The notes under the pieces are model-generated. The model saw only the letters and a list, made by a program, of their open reading frames with translations. It had not been told where the DNA came from and searched no databases. A stretch of 64,000 nucleotides of DNA from Nocardiopsis_B mangrovi (GTDB taxonomy: Bacteria; Actinomycetota; Actinomycetes; Streptosporangiales; Streptosporangiaceae). Shown in pieces: positions 57,405-64,000 of the stretch. The translations under genes were made by a program, and so were the position numbers. Location of the stretch: assembly GCF_042653925.1 (NCBI RefSeq), contig NZ_JBHSFQ010000007.1:124001-188000 (forward strand), in the 5' to 3' direction. Position 1 is the stretch's first letter, and every line of letters begins with the position of its first letter.

Positions 57405-57761
57405 ATGCCTCATGAATTCCTCTCCGATGAGCAGATCGCCCGCTACGGCCCCTTCCCCGCTGAGGTGTCCGCCGACGAGCCGGAGCAGTTCTTCCGCCTC
57501 GACAGCCAGGCCCGCGACATGGTGGCGGTCACTGGACCCGGCAGGTGCCCGGGGACGACGGCGGGGCGGCCGAGTGGCGGGCGCTACCGCACCGTGCAGG
57601 GCTTCATCGAGCTGCTGTGCGCCGGCCTCGAAGGTCCGTCGGCGCTGGTCACGTCCTGGGAGGTGCCCCTGCGCCGCATCCGGATCCGGCGCCGCCCAGG
57701 GGGGACGGCGCACCGTCCCCTGCCAGAATCGACGTCCCACGTCGTGAGATCCAACTTGTGA
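57405..57761 (+). pseudogene. Tn3-family transposase, N-terminal remnant
   Basis: The first 41 residues (MPHEFLSDEQIARYGPF, then EPEQFFRLDSQARDMVA) match the N-terminal DUF4158 domain of Tn3-family transposases, which are about 1000 residues. After residue 42 the frame continues into unrelated sequence and stops at residue 118. A second fragment YRTVQGFIELLCAG may derive from another part. No terminal repeats were confirmed. Inactive. Confidence 0.6.
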
Positions 57762-57783
57762 TGCGGGACACCGCGTGGTTAAT
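57756..57783 (+). promoter_or_regulatory. Possible promoter of nucleoside-uptake operon
   Basis: TTGTGA (57756-57761), 16 bases, GTTAAT (57778-57783), about 95 bases before the binding-protein ATG. Confidence 0.4.
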
Positions 57784-57827
57784 GTCTGAGACCGCTTCAC
57801 ACGGCACGACATCCACCAGCTGAGATG

Positions 57828-57839
57828 CAAAACGTTTTG
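57828..57839 (+). promoter_or_regulatory. LacI-type operator palindrome
   Basis: CAAAACGTTTTG, a perfect 12-bp palindrome centred on CG, is the form bound by LacI/GalR repressors. It lies 39 bases before the binding-protein start. No LacI gene is in the window. Confidence 0.6.
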
Positions 57840-57878
57840 TCGTGGGGCACCGGTTTTGGACGAGTCGAGGAGTCACGC

Positions 57879-59198
57879 ATGCGGTCCGCCACCCCCGCCG
57901 CCCGCCGCGGCCTGGCCGTGCTGTGCGCAACGCTCGCCGTGGCCCTTGCCGCGACGGCGTGCATCGGGCGCACCAGCAGCACCACCACCGACGACGGGGC
58001 CCGGATCATCCGGTTCCTGCACTCCCAGCCCGCCGGGACCTTCGCCGACGCGATCGAGCTGTTCGAGGCCGAACACCCCGACGTGCACATCGAGGAGCAG
58101 CCGGTGCCCTTCGACGACCTCAACGCCCAGGTCCAGGCGCGGGTGGGGGCGCAGGACACGTCGGTCGACGTCTTCGCCGCCGACCCGCCGCGGGTTCCCG
58201 CCCAGGCCGAGCGCGGGTTCCTGGTCGACGTCAGCGACGACTCCGAGGCCATCCGCGAAGCCGTGGTCGGGCCCGCCATGGACTCCGTCAGCTGGGACGG
58301 CAGGGTCTGGGCCTACCCGCTGTGGACCTCCAGCTCCTTCCTCTTCTACAACCGCGACCTGCTGGACGCGGCCGGCATCGACGAGCCCGGCGCCGCCCCT
58401 GACGACCGCCTGACCTGGGAGGAGGTCGCCGACCAGGGACGCGAAGCGCAGGACGCCGGAGCCCGCTACGGGCTCGGCTTCGACCAGGTGGACCGCTACT
58501 TCCAGCTCCAGCCCCTGCTCGCCTCCGCCGGGGCGGGCGACGGCCTGGCGGGCGAGGGCGCTCTGCACCCCGACGTGGCCGGACCGCAGTGGCGGGAGGT
58601 CATGGACTGGTACGCGGGCCTGCACTCCTCGCGCCTGTCGCCGCGCGGGATCGACCCCCAGCAGATGCCCGACGTGTTCACCTCGGGCCAGCTCGCCTAC
58701 TTCGTCGGCGGGCCCGGCCGCATCGGCCCGTTCCTGGAGGCCGAAGGGCTCGACTTCGGCATCGCCCCGCACCCCTACTTCGCGGGCGGCGAGGCGGTGA
58801 CCCCCACGGACTCCTGGGCGGTCGGGGTCAGCGCCTACAGCGCCCACCCCGACGACGCCCGCGCCTTCGCCCGGTTCCTGTCGCTGGACTCCGCCGGCGC
58901 GCTGGCCACCACGGGGCAGATGACGCTCCCACCGGCCAACGCCGTCGCCTACGACGACTACATCGAGCGGACGCTCGACAGCGGGGGCGACTCCGTCGCC
59001 GGGTTCGACGAACTGCTCGCCTACGAGCTGGAGACGACCGCCCGGCACCGGCCCCGCAGCGTCGGCTACGTCGACTTCGAGACGACGATCAACAAGGCGT
59101 TCTCCGACATCCGCAACGGCTCCGATGTCGCGGAATCCCTCAGCGGCGCCGACGAGCAGCTCGACAACCTGCTCCAGCGCTACCGCGACATGAACTGA
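57879..59198 (+). CDS. ABC transporter solute-binding lipoprotein (sugar/nucleoside type)
   Basis: A 439-residue extracellular binding protein of the carbohydrate-uptake-1 family. Lipoprotein signal (AALAATAC-type lipobox around Cys27). The mature part begins IIRFLHSQPAGTFADAIELFE, with later family segments AYPLWTSSSFLFYNRDLLDAAGI, WEEVADQ and TSGQLAYFVGGPG. It binds substrate for the two permeases that follow. GAGGAG precedes the ATG. The operon also has a nucleoside hydrolase, so the ligand is probably a nucleoside (inference). Confidence 0.93.
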   Translation: MRSATPAARRGLAVLCATLAVALAATACIGRTSSTTTDDGARIIRFLHSQPAGTFADAIELFEAEHPDVHIEEQPVPFDDLNAQVQARVGAQDTSVDVFAADPPRVPAQAERGFLVDVSDDSEAIREAVVGPAMDSVSWDGRVWAYPLWTSSSFLFYNRDLLDAAGIDEPGAAPDDRLTWEEVADQGREAQDAGARYGLGFDQVDRYFQLQPLLASAGAGDGLAGEGALHPDVAGPQWREVMDWYAGLHSSRLSPRGIDPQQMPDVFTSGQLAYFVGGPGRIGPFLEAEGLDFGIAPHPYFAGGEAVTPTDSWAVGVSAYSAHPDDARAFARFLSLDSAGALATTGQMTLPPANAVAYDDYIERTLDSGGDSVAGFDELLAYELETTARHRPRSVGYVDFETTINKAFSDIRNGSDVAESLSGADEQLDNLLQRYRDMN

Positions 59199-59241
59199 CC
59201 CTGCCCGGCCCGCCCGGCCGGCGAGTGGAAGCCGAGGAGAC

Positions 59242-60162
59242 ATGACACTCACCGCACCCGCACAGCCCCGTAAGGACGGGGCTCCCCCCGACCGGGGCCG
59301 GCGGACGCTCGGCGCGTCCGCGCGGCGCTCGATGTGGGCGACCGCGGCGGCCATGCTGCTGCCCGCCGTCATCGCCCTGGCCCTGCTGCGGCTGTGGCCC
59401 TCGATCAGCGCGATCGCGGCGTCCCTGCGCCCGGAGGACGGGCGCCCCGTCTGGTACACCTTCGAGCGCCTGTTCGCCGATCCCACCTTCATCGGCTCGC
59501 TCAAGGTCACCCTGCTGTTCGGCGTCATCATCAACCCGTTGCAGATCGCCCTGGCCCTGTGGCTGGCGGTCACCCTCAGCAAGCGGGTCCCCGCCGCCGG
59601 CCTGTGGCGCACGCTCATCCTGCTGCCCGTCGCGGTCCCCCAGACCGTCTCGGCCATCGTGTGGTCGGTGGCGTTCCGCCCCGAGGGCCCGCTCAACGGT
59701 GTGGCCAACGCCCTGGGCCTGCCGAGCATCCCGTTCCTGACCAGCCCGGACACGGCAATGTTCTCGATCATCGTCGTGTGCAGCTGGGTGGGGGTCGGCT
59801 ACTGGATGACGTTCCTGGTCGCCGGGGTCAAGGACATCCCCCGGAGCCTCTACGAGGCCGCCGCCATCGACGGCGCGGGCGCGTGGAACACCTTCCGCCA
59901 CATCACCCTGCCCGGGCTGCGGCGCCCCCTGATGTTCGTCCTGGTCGCCGACACCGTGTCGAACTTCCTCGTCTTCGCCCCCGTGCAGATCCTGACCCAG
60001 GGCGGCCCCGAGGGCTCCACCGATCTGATCATGAACCAGGTGTTCGAACGCGCCTACGTCACGGGCGACACCGCCACCGCGTCGGCGGGGACCGTGGTAC
60101 TCATCGCGATCGTGCTGGCGGTCGTGGTGGTGCAGTTCCGCCTGCTGCCCGGGAAGGACTGA
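59242..60162 (+). CDS. ABC transporter permease (CUT1, MalF type)
   Basis: A 306-residue inner-membrane protein with six helices. The EAA loop reads YEAAAIDGAGAWNTFRHITLP, the contact for the ATPase. It forms the channel with the next permease. It follows the binding protein by 43 bases. No ATPase gene is in the operon; actinomycetes often use one shared MsiK-type ATPase for such systems. Confidence 0.95.
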   Translation: MTLTAPAQPRKDGAPPDRGRRTLGASARRSMWATAAAMLLPAVIALALLRLWPSISAIAASLRPEDGRPVWYTFERLFADPTFIGSLKVTLLFGVIINPLQIALALWLAVTLSKRVPAAGLWRTLILLPVAVPQTVSAIVWSVAFRPEGPLNGVANALGLPSIPFLTSPDTAMFSIIVVCSWVGVGYWMTFLVAGVKDIPRSLYEAAAIDGAGAWNTFRHITLPGLRRPLMFVLVADTVSNFLVFAPVQILTQGGPEGSTDLIMNQVFERAYVTGDTATASAGTVVLIAIVLAVVVVQFRLLPGKD

Positions 60163-60166
60163 CGAC

Positions 60167-61018
60167 ATGGCCGCCCACACCGGCGAAGCCGAGATCCGCG
60201 CCGGACGGCGCGCCCTGTGGATCGCGATCCCCGCGGCGCTGCTGTCGGTCCTGCCCCTGCTGTGGGCGCTCAGCGCGGCGCTGCGGCCCGGCGAGGAGAT
60301 CTTCGCCCACCTCTACCCGCTGTCCTGGCACACGCTCATCCCCGAGACCGTCACCTTCGACAACTTCACCGCCCTGCTCGGCGGGGAGTTCCGCTGGGCG
60401 ATGATCAACTCGGTGATCGTGGCGTTCTGCACCGTCGTGCTCGGCACGTTCCTGTCGGCCACCGCCGCCTTCGCCCTGGCCGTGCTGAAGTTCCCCGGCC
60501 GCTCGGCCCTGTTCTCCGTGCTGGTGCTGAGCTTCCTCATCCCGTTCGAGGCCATCGCCATCCCGCTGGCCACGACGTTTCGCGCGATGGACATGCAGAA
60601 CACCTACCTCGGCCTGGTGCTGCCCGGGATCGGCAACGGGCTGGCGATCTTCCTGCTCCGCCAGTTCTTCCTCAACATCCCGCCCTCACTGGCCGAGGCG
60701 GCGCGCATCGACGGGCTGTCGTGGTGGGGGGTGTTCCGCCACATCTACCTGCCGCTGTCGCGCCCGTCGCTGGTCGGCGCCGGGCTGGTGGTGTTCGTGT
60801 TCCAGTGGCAGTCGTTCCTGTGGCCGCTGCTCATCGCCCCCGACCCGGCGATGAAGGTGGCGCCCGTGGCCATCGCCGACTTCGCCGGGGAACTGGGCGT
60901 GGACTACGGGCAGATGTTCGCCGGATCCGTCCTGGCCGCCGGCGTCCCCCTGCTGATCCTGCTGGTCTTCCAGCGCCAATTCACCGCGTCGCTGGCGTCC
61001 ACCGGCGGCAAAGAGTAG
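60167..61018 (+). CDS. ABC transporter permease (CUT1, MalG type)
   Basis: A 283-residue inner-membrane protein with six helices and the EAA loop LAEAARIDGLSWWGVFRHIYLP. It starts four bases after the preceding permease stop, so the two are co-translated in balance. Partner of the MalF-type permease. Confidence 0.95.
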   Translation: MAAHTGEAEIRAGRRALWIAIPAALLSVLPLLWALSAALRPGEEIFAHLYPLSWHTLIPETVTFDNFTALLGGEFRWAMINSVIVAFCTVVLGTFLSATAAFALAVLKFPGRSALFSVLVLSFLIPFEAIAIPLATTFRAMDMQNTYLGLVLPGIGNGLAIFLLRQFFLNIPPSLAEAARIDGLSWWGVFRHIYLPLSRPSLVGAGLVVFVFQWQSFLWPLLIAPDPAMKVAPVAIADFAGELGVDYGQMFAGSVLAAGVPLLILLVFQRQFTASLASTGGKE

Positions 61019-61039
61019 ACGAGAGGGCACACCGTACCC

Positions 61040-62032
61040 ATGCGCGTCATCATCGACTGCGACCCCGGAAACACGATCCCGGCCTCCGACATCGACGACG
61101 GGCTGGCGCTCGGGCTCGCGCTCGCCGCCCCCTCCATCACCCTGGAGGCCGTCACCGTCGTCGCCGGCAACACCCCGCGCGACGTGGGCGTCGCGGTCGC
61201 ACGCGACCTCCTGGACCGCGCCGGCGCCCGCGACGTCCCGGTCCTGCCCGGCGCCGCCGCCCCGCTCGTGGAGGACCCCGCCCCCTGGCGGGCCGACCTC
61301 GACGGCCGGCACGACACCGAGGCGGCGCGCGAGCTGTGGAAGGGCATCGCCGCGATCCCGCCCGCCGACGGCGGCCCGCCCGTCGCCGCCCAGGAGATCG
61401 TCCGCAGGGTCGCGGCGTCGCCCGGGGAGGTGCACCTGGTGGCGGTGGGCCCGCTGACCAACGTCGCCCACGCCCTGCGGCTGCGCCCGCAGCTGGCGGG
61501 GGAGCTGGCGTCGCTGACCATCATGGGCGGCGCGTTCGCCGTGCCCGACATGTTCCAGGAGCTCAACTTCGGCTACGACCCCGAAGCCGCTCAGGCCGTG
61601 CTGACCAGCGGCGCGCCGATCACCCTCGTGCCCTTCGACGTCACCCGCCTGACGTCGTTCACCCTCGCCGACGTCGACAGCCTCAGCGGCGCCGGCCCGC
61701 TGGCCGACCACCTCGCCGCGACCACGCGCCCGTGGGTACGGTGGGTCTCCCAAGCGCGCGGCCTGCCCGGATGCCACCTGCACGACCCGCTCGCCGTCGC
61801 CGTGCTCCTGGATCCCGGCCTGGCCACCCGCCGCCGCGTGCGGGTCGGCGTCGAACTCCGCGGCACCCTGACCCGCGCCCGCCCGATCGCCTGGGACCCC
61901 GGCGGCCGCACCGCCCGTGCGACCGGCCTGACCATCCCCGACATCCCGCCCATCGACGTCCTCGACACCGTCGACAACGCCCGGCTCGTCGCCTGCCTCG
62001 TGGACACCCTCACCGCGCCCGCGGGCGCCTGA
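61040..62032 (+). CDS. Nucleoside hydrolase
   Basis: A 330-residue inosine-uridine-preferring-hydrolase family protein. The calcium/substrate motif is split as DCDPGN then DIDDGLALGLALA, a variant of DxDPGxDD seen in actinobacterial members. VVAGNTPRDVGV, LVAVGPLTNVAHALR and IMGGAF follow; the late LHDPLAVAVLLDPGL holds the catalytic-site His/Asp. It cleaves ribonucleosides to base and ribose in the cytoplasm. Last gene of the uptake operon, 21 bases after the permease. Confidence 0.93.
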   Translation: MRVIIDCDPGNTIPASDIDDGLALGLALAAPSITLEAVTVVAGNTPRDVGVAVARDLLDRAGARDVPVLPGAAAPLVEDPAPWRADLDGRHDTEAARELWKGIAAIPPADGGPPVAAQEIVRRVAASPGEVHLVAVGPLTNVAHALRLRPQLAGELASLTIMGGAFAVPDMFQELNFGYDPEAAQAVLTSGAPITLVPFDVTRLTSFTLADVDSLSGAGPLADHLAATTRPWVRWVSQARGLPGCHLHDPLAVAVLLDPGLATRRRVRVGVELRGTLTRARPIAWDPGGRTARATGLTIPDIPPIDVLDTVDNARLVACLVDTLTAPAGA

Positions 62033-62047
62033 CGCACCCGGGCGCCG

Positions 62048-62656
62048 TCACGGCTCCCCCGCCGGGCCCGCCGGGCTGGCGACCGCGTCGCCGATCAGCG
62101 GCTGAAGCTGCTCGGCGACCCGGTCGAGGGGCCGCGTGCTGCGCGTGGCGCGGCACATCACCACGGCCCCCTCGACCGCGGCGACGACGAGCGTCGCGAG
62201 CTGTTCGGCCTGTTCGGCCCCCGTACCGTGCTCCCGCAGCGAGGCGGCCAGCAGGTCCTCCCATGCGCCGAATGCCTTGGCGGCCGCTTCCAGGGCTGCG
62301 GGGACCTCCCCGTCCGGGGGCTCCTCGACGGACACGGCCAGAACGGGGCAGCCGAGCCGGAAATCGCCGCCGACGAGCATCGCGCGCCACAGGGCGAGGA
62401 ACGCGCGCAGCCCCGCGGCCGGACCCGCCCGCAGCTCGGCGCGCAGGCTCCGCGCAACGGCCCCGCCGGCGTAGCGGACGGCCTCCGCGGCCAGCTGCCC
62501 CTTGCCGCCGGGGAAGTAGTGGTAGGTGGAACCGAGCGGCGCCCTGGCGTGCCGGGCGGTCTCGCGGATGCTCGCGGCGTTCAGGCCGCGCCGCCCGATC
62601 ATCTCGGCCGCCCCGGCCACGATCCGCTCGCGCGCCCGCGGATTGTCCTCGGCCAC
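62048..62656 (-). CDS. TetR/AcrR-family regulator
   Basis: A 202-residue repressor: ARERIVAGAAEMIGRRGLNAA, IRETARHARAPLGSTYHYFPGGK, then a C-terminal domain with RLGCPVLAVSVEEPP, the Cys-containing segment of LmrA/YxaF-like TetR proteins. The GTG at 62656 has GGAGGGGG eight bases upstream and is preferred; an ATG at 62695 sits directly at a TAGACT -10-like hexamer. It may control the zinc alcohol dehydrogenase upstream in the same direction, or targets elsewhere. Confidence 0.88.
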   Translation of the reverse strand: MAEDNPRARERIVAGAAEMIGRRGLNAASIRETARHARAPLGSTYHYFPGGKGQLAAEAVRYAGGAVARSLRAELRAGPAAGLRAFLALWRAMLVGGDFRLGCPVLAVSVEEPPDGEVPAALEAAAKAFGAWEDLLAASLREHGTGAEQAEQLATLVVAAVEGAVVMCRATRSTRPLDRVAEQLQPLIGDAVASPAGPAGEP

Positions 62657-62781
62657 GTGTACGACCCCCTCCCGACCGGCCGTGACGACCGCCATAGTCT
62701 ACGGAGCGCGCCGCGTCGCACCGGTCCCCGAACCGGCCGGCGCCACCCCGGGCGCACACGTCCGCCCCGTACCGGGCCGGG

Positions 62782-63960
62782 CTAGTCGCCACCCGGTTCG
62801 ACGGCCGCGAGCGGTGCGCGCCGGAGCACGACCTTGGTGGAGCGGGCGGCGTAGGCGGTCGGGGCCTGCTCCCAGTCGGCGGTGAGCGTGATGGCCCGCT
62901 CCGCCGGGAAGCCCGTGCGGGCGACGAAGTCCAGCAGCTCGGGCAGCACCGCCCGGGGGTGGGAGACGCCCAGGCGCAGCGTGGCGTCGGTGGCGTACAT
63001 CCGCATCAGCGGCACCCGCGTGGCCGGGGCCACGTAGTAGCCCACGGCGGTGCACACCCCGCCCGGGGCCAGGGCACGGACGGCCCGGGCCAGGCCGAAG
63101 GTGCGGGAGGTCGCCTCCACCGCGATGTCGTAGCCCCCGCTGCGCGGCCGGGTGCCCGGCGCGGTGAGCGGGCGGGCCCGGGCCCCGAAGGATTCGGCGA
63201 TCTCGCGGCGCCGGGGGTTGTCGTCGAGGTAGTCGACCTCGGCCGCCCCGAGGGCCGCGGCGAGCCCGGCGGCGTAGAGGCCGATGCTCTTGGCGCCGCC
63301 GCCCAGGACCAGCACCGTGCCGCCCGGCCGTTCGGCCAGGGGGCCGGCCACGGTGCGCCAGGCGTCGGCGAGGTTGTCGCTCGCCGCGGCCACCCGCAGC
63401 GAGGGGACGCCGTCGGGAACGCCCACGAGCATGTGGTCGGCGAAGGGCACGCGGAAGGTGTCGGTGACCATGCCGCCCCAGGCTCCGCTGGCGGGGCCGA
63501 ATCCGAAGGCGGCCAGGGTGGAGCGGGCGGTGGTGGTGCACTTGGAGGTCAGCCCGCGGCGGCACCGCTCGCAGGTGCCGCAGGAGACCGACCAGGGCAC
63601 CACGACCCGGTCCCCGGGGCGCACACCCCGCACGTCCTCGCCCACGTGCAGGACCTCGGCCACGCACTCGTGGCCGATCGCGAAGGGCCCCCGGAAGGGC
63701 ACCTTGCCGCAGATGCTGCCCACCACCGGGTCCACCGCGCCCAGCGCCATCCCCGCCTGCATCGCGCGGGAGACGGGCCGGTGGAGCGGCAGCGTGTCGC
63801 CGTCGCAGCGCCCGGCGATGAACGGGCGCACGATCGCGTCGCCCGGATCCTGGAGCGCGGGCGCCGCGCGCTCACCCCACTCCAGGACACCGGAGCGCCG
63901 GAACAGCAGTTCGCGCACGGTACCGGGCCCGGCCGGCGCGGATACGGGGTGGTGGGACAT
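62782..63960 (-). CDS. Zinc-dependent medium-chain alcohol dehydrogenase
   Basis: A 392-residue MDR enzyme. Catalytic-zinc motif GHECVAEVLHVGEDV; four structural-zinc cysteines in SCGTCERCRRGLTSKC; NAD(P)-binding VLVLGGGAKSIGLYAAGLA with Asp after strand 2 (VDYLDDNP), which favours NAD. It oxidises an alcohol or polyol. AGGAG lies six bases before the ATG at 63960. It reads in the same direction as the TetR gene that follows it. Confidence 0.92.
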   Translation of the reverse strand: MSHHPVSAPAGPGTVRELLFRRSGVLEWGERAAPALQDPGDAIVRPFIAGRCDGDTLPLHRPVSRAMQAGMALGAVDPVVGSICGKVPFRGPFAIGHECVAEVLHVGEDVRGVRPGDRVVVPWSVSCGTCERCRRGLTSKCTTTARSTLAAFGFGPASGAWGGMVTDTFRVPFADHMLVGVPDGVPSLRVAAASDNLADAWRTVAGPLAERPGGTVLVLGGGAKSIGLYAAGLAAALGAAEVDYLDDNPRRREIAESFGARARPLTAPGTRPRSGGYDIAVEATSRTFGLARAVRALAPGGVCTAVGYYVAPATRVPLMRMYATDATLRLGVSHPRAVLPELLDFVARTGFPAERAITLTADWEQAPTAYAARSTKVVLRRAPLAAVEPGGD

Positions 63961-64000
63961 GTGCGGCTCCTGCGATGGGGGGCGATGCGACCCCACCGAT

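Noticed and set aside
1..64000. CRISPR arrays, tRNA or rRNA genes, prophage genes
   Set aside because: No regularly spaced repeats with unique spacers, no tRNA T-loop/anticodon pattern and no rRNA-like sequence were noticed; no phage structural genes accompany the recombinase.

Overview
The window is 64 kb of very GC-rich DNA (strong G/C bias at third codon positions, many GTG starts). Its gene content is that of a filamentous actinomycete: a mycothiol-type DsbA/nitroreductase homologue, a BlaA/BlaL/BlaB-type beta-lactamase locus like the one described in Streptomyces cacaoi, a cold-shock protein next to a DEAD helicase, sugar ABC permeases with no linked ATPase, and many one-component regulators divergent from single enzymes. 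Nocardiopsaceae (Nocardiopsis/Streptomonospora-like) is my best guess, but it is an inference from gene style, not from a marker gene. I found no rRNA, tRNA or CRISPR array.

Layout. 0-8 kb: the N-terminus of a prepilin-like membrane protein (cut by the window edge), an HSL-type esterase, a FrnE-like DsbA coupled to a tiny Cys-containing protein, an HxlR regulator, the divergent beta-lactamase / LysR / serine-hydrolase regulator cluster, and a large serine hydrolase with repeats resembling polyglycine hydrolases. 8-19 kb: methyltransferase, IS110 remnant, TetR/metallopeptidase pair, an oxidoreductase-methyltransferase fusion gene gutted by an internal deletion, secreted lipase, SDR, nitroreductase-like thioredoxin, then the cold-shock module (CspA, DEAD helicase, MerR), followed by a roughly 1 kb gene-poor stretch with degenerate repeats and a recombinase fragment.

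19-30 kb: Tag glycosylase; an organic-acid unit (SLC13 permease, LysR regulator, tartrate/malate-type dehydrogenase) in which the same LysR box occurs before both target genes; an AraC-controlled NmrA/DUF1772 pair; a serine hydrolase whose promoter carries two CsoR-like operators; and a CGNR regulator divergent from a dehalogenase-like hydrolase with repeated half-sites. 30-45 kb: LysE exporter, truncated DUF2071 gene, membrane acyltransferase-like protein, TetR with a phenylacetate-CoA-ligase-like enzyme, a frameshifted GNAT gene between two 40-bp repeats, a XerD-like tyrosine recombinase, exonuclease III, DapA-family aldolase with LysR, photolyase, two methyltransferases (one frameshifted), and a VapBC-like toxin-antitoxin pair with an altered PIN active site.

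45-64 kb: NmrA-like protein, a DUF4241-like protein, a 1820-residue single-chain biotin-dependent acyl-CoA carboxylase, azoreductase/TetR, remnants of a glycosyltransferase and a Tn3 transposase, an SDR, an M15-like peptidase, a nucleoside-uptake operon (binding protein, two permeases, nucleoside hydrolase) behind a LacI-type palindrome, a TetR regulator and a zinc alcohol dehydrogenase. The frequency of truncated, frameshifted and internally deleted genes suggests a chromosome-arm-like region under relaxed selection. No single element is a clearly undescribed system. The best leads are the two duplicated-operator circuits, the polyglycine-hydrolase-like protein, the single-chain carboxylase and the repeat-bounded GNAT remnant.
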